Positions 1-11,691 are shown, counted from the first letter of the stretch. The stretch: DNA of 64,000 bases from Trema orientale (GCA_002914845.1 JXTC01000264.1:36391-100390), one strand, 5' to 3'. Notes: generated by a model from the letters alone, not told the origin. Numbers and translations are program-made.

Positions 1-239
1 TTAATTCGAGGACTAAAATGAAATATCCAAGTACTTGGTTTTCTCCGAATTTTTGTAAAATTCCTTATTTCTATTAATTTACACTCAAAATTACCGAAAG
101 TCACAGCCTTGGATTTTGGGTCGTGACAAAAGTACTGAAATAACCAAACAAACATTAAGTCTTAAATCCTAAACAAATGAAGACAAATTTCTAGAAACAA
201 AAGAAAGAAAACTCCATGCAGTAAGTTCCTGCAAAGAAA
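1..239. other. Left edge, no gene recognised
   Basis: AT-rich sequence with no convincing reading frame. The stretch near 105-127 (GGATTTTGGGTCGTGAC) resembles the style of plant LTR ends, but no partner copy is visible, so I do not classify it. Confidence 0.3.
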
Positions 240-665
240 ACAAGAAGATCAAATCTGCATCTTCTTGTATCGTTTCTTGGCTTGTTTTTCTGGACTTGTT
301 GTAACAGGTGGAGATACTAGTACTTCAGGTTGGAAAAATCCAGATGGATGAGAAGCAACAGCTGATAGAGCAGCAAAGATGGCTGTCAACCTATCAAGAA
401 TCTCTTTTTGCACTTTTTCAGTGTCTTCCAGTCCCTCAGTCTTCTTGACCTGATCAGCTTACAGATTCTCCAGCTCCATAGATTCTTGAGACATCACACC
501 AGAAGGTGTTGCAACAGGAGAAGACTTCTTGGCAGCAGCTGTGTTCTTCTTAGATTTGGCAGTTGTTACAACAGGTAGTTCAGTAACTTCTTTGCCCTTC
601 AACCTGTAAGAAACAGTAGGAAGTACTGGAGAGAGAAAATCACTCGGAAGCTTCAGAGGATGTTG

Positions 666-2270
666 CTATTGAAGAATCCCATAAATTAGATTGGGACTTG
701 GCAGCATTTGATTCTTCTTTCTTCCTCCACGAAGATCATAAATCACATGAAAAATAATCTGACGAAGATTGACTTGAAGACTTGTGCCAATACCAAACAA
801 CAGACATGCAAAATTTTTGGCAACAGTGGGTTGATGAGCTGTTGGCCACCAGGTGTATTGAGCAATCTTGTGCAGGCTAGAAGACTTGTATGTCAGCTCA
901 TAAGATTTCAAGGCATGTAAATCATTCGGCCAAACAGTGACATCACCAAGTAATTCAGATGACACATTGTCAATTGCATAGTCTTTTTCATACTCATCCA
1001 CTTCTACCATGGGGATATCTAAAAATTCCGCAATAGTCAAGAAAGAAAAATAATATGCATGCCCTCTAACATAGACTTTCGGATAAAAAGGACACAATGG
1101 GTCAGGAAAGTCTTCATATATATTGCAATAGAATTCTTGAACTATTCTAGGAACAAACCCCTCAAAGCCAGTCACGGTTTTCAACCATTGAAGATCCTTA
1201 AGAAGTTTCACTATTCTTAAGGGTCTAAATGAATCCAGATTGAAGTTTCTTTCATCCCAAAAAGTTTTTTTTTCATAATCTTTCATCAAGGCTTCATTCT
1301 CAACGGTATAAAAAGAAGTAGAGTGGGCTTTAGAAACAACATACCCCACAGAAGTGTCAGATTGAACAGCTTTACCCTTGTCCTTTGATGGCTCGGGCAC
1401 TTCAATCTCAAGTTCATTATCATCACCGTCCTCTAAACTTTCAGGCTCTTCTGGAATGTCAGATTGTGCTTTGGACGGTCCAGTCTTCATGGATGGATCT
1501 TCTTTAGTTCCCATCGAAATTGTTGTAGCTTTGGATGGCGTTGTTGCAACTGGAACAGGGGCAGATGGAATAGAGACAGTAGTTGTTGCAACTTGTTCAG
1601 TAGTTATTGCAACAACTTTAGAAGCCTTTGAGGATTTTGAAGCTTCAGTCTTCTTTGGAGTAGACTTCTTGGACTTGACTGAAGGAGTGACTTTGACTGT
1701 TGTTGCATCATCATCAGGTTTTGATGATTCAGAAGTAACAGCCTTTGTTGCAACAGATTTCATTCCTCCAGATTTCTTAAATTTTGTAGTTGTTGAAATA
1801 GACAGGGATGAAATCGATTTGGCAGCCACAACAGATTTCGGAGCTTTTGTCGATTTCATTGCAACAGGTGCTGGAAGTGCATCATCAGACTCGGATTGAT
1901 CATCCCCATTGTCACCTTTATCATCTCCGGCTTCTTCATCTTCATCAGCGCGGGCAACATCTTCGGCTTCTGCAGCGGCTTCATTATCAGAACCACCATC
2001 ATCTTCAATCTCGGCTTGATAGGAATCTTCAGCCGACTCTTCAGCTTCTTCAACAGGCTCGAGTTCTGGTGCAACAGGAGGTGGAGCAATAGGTGCCACC
2101 ACCATGGGTGGTGCAGTGATCGGTTTCGAGACCTCAGGTTGAGGTTGTTCGGCCAAGGCAGAGGACGAACCTGGAGGGTTCACTTTCTTCTTCTTCATGG
2201 GAGTTGTCTTGACAGTAGGTGAAGAAATATGAAACTTCTTTGAAGCAACACCACCACGAGTCTTCACCAT
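666..2270 (-). CDS. Retroelement-associated ORF with plant 'putative transposon protein' type domain (fossil)
   Basis: This is the longest open frame in the window (534 codons). The first ~310 residues are low-complexity: basic at the start (MVKTRGG, KKKK), then a strongly acidic stretch around 70-130, then Ser/Thr/Lys-rich sequence. The last ~200 residues (about 330-530) form a globular block with IVQEFYCNIYEDF and KVYVRGHAYYFSFLTIAEFL. That pattern resembles the plant domain called Transposase_32 or 'putative plant transposon protein', which often occurs as an extra ORF of LTR elements. Its place downstream of a Copia RNase H on the same strand fits an env-like third ORF. Coding-like sequence continues toward about 240. 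Function is unknown; I treat it as part of a broken element, not a host gene. Confidence 0.6.
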   Translation of the reverse strand: MVKTRGGVASKKFHISSPTVKTTPMKKKKVNPPGSSSALAEQPQPEVSKPITAPPMVVAPIAPPPVAPELEPVEEAEESAEDSYQAEIEDDGGSDNEAAAEAEDVARADEDEEAGDDKGDNGDDQSESDDALPAPVAMKSTKAPKSVVAAKSISSLSISTTTKFKKSGGMKSVATKAVTSESSKPDDDATTVKVTPSVKSKKSTPKKTEASKSSKASKVVAITTEQVATTTVSIPSAPVPVATTPSKATTISMGTKEDPSMKTGPSKAQSDIPEEPESLEDGDDNELEIEVPEPSKDKGKAVQSDTSVGYVVSKAHSTSFYTVENEALMKDYEKKTFWDERNFNLDSFRPLRIVKLLKDLQWLKTVTGFEGFVPRIVQEFYCNIYEDFPDPLCPFYPKVYVRGHAYYFSFLTIAEFLDIPMVEVDEYEKDYAIDNVSSELLGDVTVWPNDLHALKSYELTYKSSSLHKIAQYTWWPTAHQPTVAKNFACLLFGIGTSLQVNLRQIIFHVIYDLRGGRKKNQMLPSPNLIYGILQ

Positions 2271-4053
2271 TGTTGACTGAAAAATCTGAAACTCAAGGAA
2301 AAAACAAGAAGAGAGAAAGAAGAAGAAGAAACGACAGAAGTAGAGATAGAGTGAGCCTGAGAGAAAAAAATAATTAGGTTAAAAATTAACCCACTCAATT
2401 AAGCCATATTTATAGAACCAATCAGCTATCAAATTAGGAAATTCAAAATTCAAATCTGAATTTTTGGTGATTTCCCAAATACAAATCCAGGAAACTGATT
2501 GATTGAAATAAAACAGGAAAATTTTTAACATGTTGCAACAACTGAAAAATCAGATTGCAAATTTTCTAAAAACGATTTGCCGCAAATTATTATTATTTTT
2601 TTAAAATATTTACAAAGAGAAAAATGACACACACAAAAATAATACAATTTCAGCCAATTTATTTCCATAAACTCATGCGGCATTTTACATTCCTGAAAAT
2701 ATTAGAGTCGTTGAAATTCGATATCAGCAAGTTCGCTGCCCATATTCAAAGCTTAGTGTTTGTATTGTATGCTGGTTTCCTAGTAACTTCAAAATGTTGG
2801 TCATGCTGAGGTTAATAGAATAGTTAGTAAGGTGAATAGTCCATGCGATTGCTTAATCCCGGTCATTGCTGCAGACCTGCTTGATTGTTGGCCTGCTTCA
2901 TGCTTTTGCGGGTTATGCTGGTCCTTTGCTCTTCATGGTGCATTATGGTTTTTTACTTGATGAAATCTTATTTGCTTCGCATTTTGATTATTTAACTAGT
3001 AGGAGTAGGACCTGCTACATATCATTTATTTCATTTTCTTTTTTATTATAGGTGGTTAAAACTTTTATGGATGATTAAGAAGTGTTTTTTGTGCTCAAAT
3101 GCATTCTACTTTGGGCATCTAAGATTACGGACTAACTTCATTAACAACTTTCTTGTGAAGTTTAAGGTTAGTATTGATTTTTATTTTAAAAAATGGTAGA
3201 TATAAATGAAAATTAGCACAGCTATCAAAATTTTCTTATCTCCTAAAAAGTTGGTGTTAACGTGTTGATTTAATTGTCTTTATGAAGCCAAGTATCATTT
3301 TTAAAGATACATGATTCAGAGTTGATAAAAGCTTTTTATAATCTGTTAACTACTATTTTCAGCAGCTAATTTTTTGTTTTGGAATTTATTTAGGTTGAAA
3401 AACCAGCAGATAAAACAAATTTTTCAAAAAAAAAAAAGCGGTATAAATTAGAACAAATAGAAGTTTAGAATTATTATAATAAATTATTAAAATTTTGACA
3501 AATAAATCTCCTTATTTATAAAATCAAGATGAATAAATTGGATCAAAAACCAACTAACTTACCCTTTTTAATTTTCTCAGAATTCCTAGCACTTTTTTTT
3601 TTATTTACACAATAGGCAGTTTATCTTTTTATTTTTTATTTTATTTTATTTTATTTTTTTATTTTATTTTTTGTTTTTACTGCCTTTATTTTAAGTACCC
3701 ATGATAGTAGCTTTTACACTATCTCTAAGGTAGCCTTTTTCTGTGGTAGATTATACTCTCTATATTTGTGATACAGAGGCCCAAATTACTCAAGGACAGC
3801 TTTTACACTTCAAAGTAGGTAGCTCTTTCTATTCACGAGACCTGTTCTACAGCTAAGTTTCAAAAGATTATTAAAACAAAGTTGGCCAGCTAAAAATCGA
3901 TCCAAAAACTTCATCAAGATTTAAGAATTTGGAGATTTCAATATCAAAATAACAACAATTCAAAATAACTAAACAATCTAGTTTATAACAAAAATTAAAA
4001 AGACATTATCTAAATTCCTTATATACTCTTTATCTCTATTAACATCTTTTTGT
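2271..4053. other. AT-rich spacer without recognised gene
   Basis: Short ORFs here, for example near 2866-3051, have no recognisable domain. Runs of T/A and repeated TTTTATTTTA units occur around 3590-3690. It lies between two parts of the probable Copia fossil and may be its degenerate interior. Confidence 0.4.
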
Positions 4054-4490
4054 TCACAAGAAACACTTTTGGCTGAAACTGAAAAACACAAAATATAAAG
4101 AAACTGAAACACAACAGATTCCTAAGGCTTGCCTCATGAAATCAAATTTTACAAAATCAAGGGCTTTGGTAAAAATGTTTGCAATCTGCTTTTCAGTCTC
4201 AACATATTCTAAAATGATTATTTTATTCTCTACCAGTTCCCTTATAAAATGATGACGGATGTCTATATGCTTTGTCCTAGAATATTGTACTGGGGTTTTT
4301 GAAATGTTTATTGTACTTGTATTATCACAAAACACAGTCATAAGATCTATATCAAAGCCATAGTCAGCAAGCATCTATTTCATCCAGAGAAGTTGTGTGC
4401 AACAACTTCCAACAACAATATATTTAGCCTCAGCAGTTGACAGAGAAATCGAATTCTGTTTTTTACTGTACCAAGAAACCAAGACCATTT
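4054..4490 (-). pseudogene. Copia RNase H fragment (fossil)
   Basis: Minus-strand translation gives the typical Copia RNase H C-terminal block: a STAEAKY-type segment near 4430, then CDNTSTINISK, SRTKHIDIRHHFIRELVE, and a EKQIANIFTKAL-type end near 4130. This is the very end of a Copia pol polyprotein. The rest of pol upstream was not recognised, so the piece is a remnant. Confidence 0.8.
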
Positions 4491-4915
4491 GAGGCAAAAT
4501 CCTAGGCTATGCATTACTAGAGATATAATCTAGGCCATTCTCGGATCGATTGAGCTTGTTCAAACCTACTTTGATGCTCGAAAAACTCTAGTCAATCCTT
4601 ATTGAGCTTAAAATCATCTTCTTTGACTTCCACACTATGAGCCTAACATCTAATTATTTTCCAATTCCTCACGCTACACCTTGAGCACATATGAATATAG
4701 TTGATGTAATTATGTGTATTAATATGAAAAAATGGGTGATGGTAGGAATGGTGAAGAGAGTGTGTTTTATTTGAATAGTGCTATATCCTCTTATATATAT
4801 TTATATAAAAAACTAAAATAAAAATAAAAGTAAAAATAACTATAAAAAAGAGAGAAGACTTGCTCATCTTGTTCTTGGAGTCATTATAGCAAAAATGAAG
4901 TTTAGGGGAAGTTAT
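4491..4915. other. Non-coding spacer
   Basis: No gene recognised. AT-rich, with a TA-rich run around 4791-4806 just left of the inverted-repeat element. Confidence 0.35.
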
Positions 4916-5843
4916 GGGCCTGTTTGGCATTGTTTTTTGTTTTTTGTTTTCAGAGTTGTGTTTTCAGAAATGAGAATAAAAACTGTTTTATAATATTTTC
5001 AGAAAACAATAGGTGTTTGGCAAATATTTTCTAAAATAATTTTTTAGAGAAAAAAATTATATGAATATAAAAAATCATATTTGTATTATAAAAAAAATAT
5101 TTAGAGAGAAAAAGTCAAGAGAGAGTAACCAGATATAAATTCAAGTAAGGGAATGAGGAGAGAGAAAGTCACAAGAGAAAAGATAATGAAAGATAATAAT
5201 GAGAGAAAAAGTAATAAGAGAGAATAAGGAAATAAAAAGTGTTGAAAAAGATAGAAGAAAAAAAAACTAATGAAAACACACAAAAGAGAGAAAGTGATAA
5301 GAGTGCATGAGAATAGAAAATAAAGATAAAAAAAGTTACAAAAAACAAAATAGCAATAGAGAGTGAGGAGAGAAAATGTGAATAAAAAAAATAAAGGGAT
5401 AGAAAATGATAAGAGAGAAAGTGATGGAATAAAATAAGGAGAGAGAAAATAATGAGAGAGAATAAGGAGAAAGAAAGTAATGAGAGAGAATGAGGAGAGA
5501 GAAAGTGATGAGAGAGAATAAGGATTAAGAGAATGAAGAGAGAGAAAGTGATGAGAGAGTGAGGAGAGAGAAAGTTATGAGAGAGAGTAGTGAGAGAGAA
5601 AGTTACGAGAAAATGTGTACATGAAAATTATATAAAAAAAATATATTTTTTTTTTAAAAGAAAAAGTTAAGAAAACACCTTGAATAACATCTTGTTGTTC
5701 TCTGAATTTTCTGTTTTCTTTAATTCTGTTTTTAAAAACTGTTTTTAGAAAACAATGCCAAACACCTTTACTTGTTCTCAGAAAACAGTTTTCTGTTTTT
5801 AAAAACAAAAAACAGTTTTTTAGTTATGATGCCAAACAGCCTC
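4916..5843. mobile_element. Non-autonomous DNA transposon with long inverted ends and GA-rich core
   Basis: The left end reads GGGCCTGTTTGGCAT and the right end, reverse-complemented, reads GAGGCTGTTTGGCAT. Similarity continues inward for roughly 130 bases, including a second GTGTTTGGCA motif in each arm. The short direct repeat TAT flanks both ends (4913-4915, 5844-5846), which would suit the 3-bp target duplication of PIF/Harbinger elements, although TAT is not their canonical TTA/TAA. The interior (about 5100-5620) is a degenerate tandem array of GAGAGAAAGTGATGAGAGA-like units. No transposase is encoded. The ORFs crossing the core are by-products of the purine-rich repeat. Confidence 0.65.
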
Positions 5844-6445
5844 TATACTGTCTTACTCAAGGGTTGTAAAGAAGGATGATCCCAGAATGAAATATGTGTA
5901 CTCTAGAGTGATTAAACCGCAAAAATGCCTTGTCATCTTACCATCACCCTAATCTCACATTTCAAGCTTTCAAAAGCCCTATTGATTTTTAGTGATGTGC
6001 AGTCTATATTAATGGATAATGGTAGCCTATGGAGAGATATGAGGTTCTTGTCTTAATGATCGAATTTCATGTCACTAGCTTGCATAAACTGATCCGGGTT
6101 GAAAGGAATTGAATGTGTTTTGGCTATCTACACAAACACACACTCGCATATAGGAAATTGTAAAGGAAGGCATAACTAATGTAGAGTTGAAATTCTACAT
6201 GTTGTCAATATTTAGTAATTCCCTAAGAACTACTATTACGAATAATTTTTGAGGTTTGTGGGTGATCGAACTAAACCAGCTTTTGTTTTTTTTGAACGTT
6301 TTCCTTTTTGCTTTCTGTATTCCTTTTATTTTCTTTTATTTTTTTTTCTATTTATTTTGCTCTAAGACTAGCAAAAATTAAGTTTGGGGGAATTTGATAT
6401 GTGATATCCTGAATTTCTAAGTGACACCCAATTCCTCACATAATT
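5844..6445. other. Non-coding sequence, no gene recognised
   Basis: Contains AAGTTTGGGGGAATTTGATA near 6380, a phrase common in internal or end regions of plant LTR elements. No coding domain was found. Confidence 0.3.
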
Positions 6446-6885
6446 TAAAGAGCCAATAATAGCGTATGATTTCATATCAGTTTAAGTCAGTGTCGTTTGT
6501 GCATACAATGTTTTAGTACTTGCTTTAGAATAATTGTTAGTTTTTTTTATTAACTGATATCTATTAAGAAACTTTGCAGTGGAATGCTCGATGTAGGCTT
6601 TTGGTACAAGTCTGACGTGTATTAAGTCAATTATAAATAATTAAGTTTAAAAGAGCCAATAATAGCCTCATGCATAGCATTTTTATATATATATCTACCT
6701 TACCTGCTTACATAATTTGGTAATTGTTTTAGAGATTTATTTTCATATATATATATATTTTGTAATATTAATTTAGTAACTTATTAATCGTTATTCTCTA
6801 AGTAATTTTTTTTTGCAGTGAAATGCTCGAGAAATGCTATTGGTAGAGTTTGACGTATCCATAATAAATTAGTCGTAATTGTACA
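6446..6885. repeat. Imperfect tandem duplication, about 200-240 bp per unit
   Basis: AAAGAGCCAATAATAGC occurs at 6446 and again at 6650. GCAGTGGAATGCTCGA at 6576 is matched by GCAGTGAAATGCTCGA at 6815, followed in both by a TTGGTA...TTTGACGT-like or TCTGACGT-like phrase. The second unit is longer because of extra AT-rich sequence. No coding content. Confidence 0.6.
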
Positions 6886-8149
6886 TTTGATTTTGAGTGT
6901 GAAATATATATATATATTTTTTAAAATTAGTATTAATACCACTTTGATATTATTTATCATGCTTAGCCATATTTAAGATAAGGGGAAGATTGATATTATT
7001 ACGTGCTACCAAATCCAATGAAAATATTTTATTAATTTTTTTTTTAGAAAAAGACAAAGAATGTAAAGCTGTGTGTCGGTTTACTTGGGAAGCTTCTTGA
7101 AATATTAGGATCCTTATACAAATATTTGGAAACGTTGTCATCTGTTAAGGTCTTTACCAATAATTAATTAATTTTTTTTCTTTTCTCACTTTTACCTCTT
7201 CTCTTTAACACTTAAAAATCTGGTTTGATAACCTTAATATTTTTGAGCTTCGTTCATCGTAGTTCTCTTAAGGTATGTTTTTGGTAATTCTCTTCTCTTT
7301 TACTTCTACTTCTAAATAGCATGTGAATATGGAATACTTCTGTCTACTTCAATATTTGTGAATTACAACTATAAGTATTCATATATAATACTAAGAGAAG
7401 TTAGAGGAGGAAGTCTAATTGTATTTGATATCTACCCATTTATTGCTTAGTTAACTACGGCTTTAATGGCTGCATGTGATACTTATTAATGGCCATGATG
7501 TGTTTTATTTATATAAAAAAAAAAGTTAGTATTTGTCTTAACTGATAGAGTTGTTATTAGGATATGGTGTATAAGTCACAAGTACTTATATTCTTCTCTA
7601 CATACGCACTTGTGAAGTTGTATTGGCGGGGTTGTAACTAAGTGCTTCAATATTAGTATTTATTATGTTAATTAATCAGTTAGGTTTGGGTTTAAACGTT
7701 TCTATATGTGTTTATTTACTACCTGAATTATATATATACCTTTTATGTATAAGAAAGAGAAAATTTGCTAACGGTGCATGTGTAAGATGAAGTTTGGGCT
7801 TTGATTTAGTTACTTTAATCACTATACATATTTACATGTACTTGAAGGGAGATTTTATTTACTAGTTGCAGTGGATAGTCTTAATTGCTTTCATACTGAT
7901 CAAATTATTCCTACTTTATACAATAAGTTTTAGTTTATGAATTTGAACATTATTTTCTAGTTTTGTGTGAATGTGTATTAGAATTAGATCGATCATAATC
8001 AACTTTAGAATATGAAATTTTATTTCAGATTTGTAGTTATATGGATCCCTTAATTGTGTGCATTAATTAGTTAATTGCTTGGTTTTTTTCCCTATTCTCT
8101 ATTAAGAAATATATTAGAAACTAATTATCTTCAAACAAAGTTTGAAACA
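6886..8149. other. AT-rich spacer without recognised gene
   Basis: No domain-bearing reading frame and no clear repeat pair was seen. Short TA runs occur at about 6905-6918 and 7730-7740. Confidence 0.35.
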
Positions 8150-9110
8150 AATTTCGTAAGACCTCGTACAAGGATAACATTTGGATAATAATAGGAGCAC
8201 GTCCACTGTACTAAGAGCAAAGAGCATTTCACAAGAAGAACATATAAAAGCTCAGAGTCGAGGTAAGTAACGTTACACCTGCAATGTAAGAAATTCTTTG
8301 TTTATGTGAATCTGTAAAATTTGTGGTTATATAATCTGTGGATATGTGTACACATATATTTACCATTCAGCTTTTCATGAGACATGAACACGTGGTGTAT
8401 TTATATTGTCTGACGAGTATTGGTGAATAGGGTGTGGCGGGCCAGCGCCCAAATATCTGGTTCCTTCGGGGACATTATATATATTTAGTTCCTTTAGGAA
8501 CACTTTGATAACGGTATGGGGAGGACCTCTGCAGTACACAGAGGGGTTTGAGATGTATTTGGGACTCGAGACCTCCATACGACGGCTGACGATTAGTTAT
8601 TAGTTATCTGAGTAGCTCAGTATGCGGTTCACGGTCTTGTCAGGCAATACAATATACACGGGGATCCCAATCATATAATTATCTGTTATCTGTCATGTGC
8701 ACTCTGCATCTATTACTTACTGAGTTTTATACTCACAAATATTCTTACATTGCAGATGATACTGCTCATATGTGAGTTAGAGGAGGAGCGCCGACTTTCC
8801 GATCGCGGCTTGTGTATATGAGCATTTTGACGCTGTGGTTTCCTGACTGAGAATTTTGTATCTGTCTTGAGTGTGTGTACATTATGTATATTTTTAAGAG
8901 AGGTCCACTTTGTGAGTTTGTTTGTATGTATAAATTATACTATATGTCAAAATGAGTGCAGCTTTTCCTGTTTTCTCCCAGAAAGTTTAAAAAGTTTTAA
9001 TTTTCCCCGATTTTATCAGTTTAAGTCGAGTAGCGTCTCCCGATCTCATTGAATAATTTTACGAATATGTCTTACGTACGCGTGTGGGATCGGGGGAAGT
9101 CACATGATAA
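8150..9110 (+). mobile_element. LTR-like fossil, possibly Ty3 type
   Basis: This stretch is more GC-rich than its surroundings and has the texture of a plant Ty3-type LTR: a TACTGAGTTTTATACTCAC phrase near 8718, a CATTGCAGATGATAC phrase near 8750, and a GTGTGGGATCGGGGGAAGTC phrase near 9083. A duplicated GGTTCCTTCGGGGAC / AGTTCCTTTAGGAAC motif lies at 8460-8503. No partner LTR or coding domain is visible, so ends and family are uncertain. Confidence 0.35.
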
Positions 9111-10192
9111 GCGAGTTTTATTCACATATTTGGTCATGATTTTATCTCTCATGTTGCTTAAATTCCTTAACTTTTCACTTAGTTCTCATGTTTTTAATCA
9201 TTTTTCTCAGATTTTGAATAGTTGTAGAAGTAATTGGCAAGCTCAACAAGTTGTTAAATAGCAAAACAAGGTATTTGGGGCAGAGGCTTAAGCATCGCAA
9301 CACTGTGCAGGTAGCGCTGCGGCACTCAAGGTACTGAGAAAGACATTTTGGGAGGCATTTTTCAGAGCTTTGGCAGCTATTTCAAGGAACAAGGAGAGTA
9401 AGAGGAGCATGTGAAGAGAATCTCATCAAATTAAAAAGAGTTCTTCTTTTCTTCTTTTTATTCTTTTGATGTTGACATTTGTTGGATTGTTTTTGTTCTT
9501 TTCTACCATGAACTAATCTTTTTGTCCAGTGGAATGATGTAATTTGACTTGAATCTATGTCTTGATTCTCAATATTAAACTTGTAAATATTTCATTTGGT
9601 TATTTGTATTACTCTTGTTCTTATTGCTTCTCAATTGATTGGCCACCTTTGGGATATTGTTGATTCTAGAATTTTGACTTGAGAGAGTAAAATTGTGGAA
9701 TTGGGCTGAGAGTGATACAACCTATAATTACATAGTGTTTGAGAGAATCTATTTAACCTTTGAAGCTTGTTTAAGAGCCATTAAACTTTATGAACTTTTG
9801 TTCTTTAATTTTGAATAGAGATATTGAAATTGAGAGTTGAAAGTAATTTTCTATTAACTCTTAAAAAAGATAATAGAAACACTTGAAGGTTCTAGCTTAT
9901 AATCACTTTGAAATTGAGTTAGAATTGAACTGAGAATTGAAGGACATAAGAAATAGTTAAATGAAATCAAACCTCTAGCATTTTTACTATTTTGTTATTT
10001 TCTACCATACTTTATCCTTCTATAATCATTTAATCCTTAAATTTATGTAATTTCAATTTTATTTATTTACTCAACTACGGTACTTAGTAGAATTTAGTTT
10101 CAATCTCTGCGGATTCGACAACCCTATATACCTCTTTACTACAAAACTTGACATTGTATACTTGCGGTATAATTTATGTATATACAAGTTTC
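9111..10192 (+). mobile_element. LTR-like fossil, probably Ty3 type, abutting the LINE
   Basis: The right end has TGCGGATTCGACAACC (about 10108) and a CTTGACATTGTATACTTGCGG phrase near 10146, which is how many plant Ty3 LTRs read just before the primer-binding site. Near 9290-9330 there is an AGCGCTGCGGCACTC phrase, also common in such LTRs. No primer-binding site follows, because LINE sequence begins directly. It is a solo or truncated LTR by inference. Confidence 0.4.
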
Positions 10193-10424
10193 GTGAATAG
10201 GAGGCAAATGTGCATAGAGGTTGGATAGATATGTTTGCAATGAAGAATGGCGAAATCGTTTCCCAATGGCAAAGGTTAAGCACTTAGATTTTTCGGCTTC
10301 GGATCATAGATCTATTGTGCTTAGATCAGAGTATTTTCCGAATCTTTTGACAAACAAAATGAAGATTTTTCGCTTTGAACCACTCTGGCTAAAAGAAGAA
10401 GATTATGGTAATGCCATTCAATAA
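10193..10424 (+). pseudogene. LINE endonuclease C-terminal fragment
   Basis: The translation contains LDRYVCNEEWRNRFP, then HLDFSASDHRSIVL. The SDH-containing motif is the end of the apurinic-type endonuclease domain of plant L1 elements, followed by FRFEPLW. A frame change occurs just upstream of 10221, where NRRQMCIE lies in another frame. The stop after AIQ near 10424 ends the open piece. Confidence 0.75.
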
Positions 10425-10649
10425 TCTTGGCAATGGGGCCATGCAGTTGTGCATGATGAGGAGGTGGCAGTGAGGTTAAAGAGTGTAGTCTAGCTCTATT
10501 AGATTGGAGTAAGTTGCATTTTGGGAGGTGGCGGATTGAGTTGAAATGGAAACAAGATCACCTCAATTGGTTGTATGATGCCAATAAAGTTGCCAGGGGT
10601 ATGGAGGAGATTAATAAATTGGAAAAGGAAGTAGGGTTTTTACTTTATA

Positions 10650-11691
10650 GAAAGGAACTTTTTTAGAAGCAGTGGTCTAAAGCAGATTGGCTATCTTTTT
10701 GTGACCTGAACACCAAATACTTTCATGTTAAGGCATCAAATCAAAAAAAGAAGAATGAGATTAATCGTATTAAGGATAGTAACAGAGTTTGGAAAGACAA
10801 TGACGATGAGATTTGACGGTGCTAGAAGGTTATTTTGGAGATATCTTTACTAGTTCCCATACCACTTCAGAAGCTATCTGGGAGGTTACCAGACATATTA
10901 ATTCTCATCTTTCTACTGATGCAGTTAATTTGTTAAATCAGCCTTTTACTGTTGAGGATATACGTACTGCCTTTTTTGAAATGGGTTCGACTAAGCCCCC
11001 TGGGTCAGATGGTTTTCATGCTTTTTTTTACAAAAACTTCTGGGATGTTATTGGTCTAAGAGTTGTGGAGGCATGCTTAGCAGTTTTGAATAAATATATG
11101 TCTATGGACATAGTGAATGGTACTAATCTTGTTCTTATTCCTAAGGTTAAATCGCCTGAAAAAGTAGCTAACTTCTGCCCTATCAGTTTATGTAATGTGG
11201 TTTATAAGTTAATTACAAAAACCATTGCAAACAGACTCAAAGTTTTTCTGGGAGAGTTGATTTCAGGTAACCAAAGTACCTTTATTCCTGATCGCTTGAT
11301 TACAGATAATGTCATTTCAGCTTTTGAGTTGTTACACTATCAGTAAGTGAAATAATGGTTGGAAAGGTTTTTTTTACTCTCAAGCTGGATATGAGTGAAG
11401 TATATGGCGGGGTAGAGTAGGATTTTTTTAAAGGTGTCATGGAACGCATGGGTTTTCCTACTTTTTGGGTTAATATGATCTATGACTGCATTTCTACAGC
11501 TCGATTTGCTTTCTCCTTGAATGATGGAGTTTGGGGTTTAGTGGTCCCTTCTAGAGGCCTTCATCAATGTTGCTTTCTTTTACCCTACCTTTTCCTCTTG
11601 TGTGCTAAAGTATTTTCTTCCTTAATATGAAATGCGGAAGAGAATGAGAAGATTATTGGTATGCGTTGTTCTCGTCATGGACCCAGAGTTA
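10650..11691 (+). pseudogene. LINE reverse transcriptase, N-terminal half
   Basis: The open segment 10813-11346 has the L1 signatures KPPGSDGFHAFFYKNFW, NLVLIPKV and CPISLCNVVYKLITKTIANRLK. Upstream (about 10650-10800) a WLSFCDLNTKYFHVKA-like stretch precedes it. A second open piece (11439-11630) contains RMGFPTFWVNMIYDCIST and the SRGLHQ turn, after which GMRCSRHGPRV runs to the Copia junction. Several stops interrupt the frame. Known role of the family: target-primed reverse transcription of LINE RNA. Confidence 0.8.

Larger units (their letters stand above)
240..4490 (-). mobile_element. Copia retrotransposon fossil, probably Sirevirus-like, with a third ORF
   Basis: Two coding remains lie in the same orientation: a Copia RNase H end at 4054-4490 and a long ORF at 666-2270 that would lie downstream of pol. 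The RNase H block with CDNTSTINISK and SRTKHIDIRHHFIREL is of the kind seen in Sireviruses (SIRE1/Maximus), which are known for an extra env-like ORF after pol. That family placement is inference. Gag, protease, integrase and most of the reverse transcriptase were not recognised, and no LTR pair is visible. The element is clearly broken, and its left LTR may lie outside the window. Confidence 0.5.

Noticed and set aside
1378-1899. 173-codon plus-strand ORF
   Set aside because: It is antisense to the repetitive low-complexity part of the 534-codon minus ORF and has no domain.
5101-5283. Hydrophobic minus-strand ORF in the GA-rich tract
   Set aside because: It is the translation of CTCTCT/TTCTC-type repeats, not a membrane protein gene.
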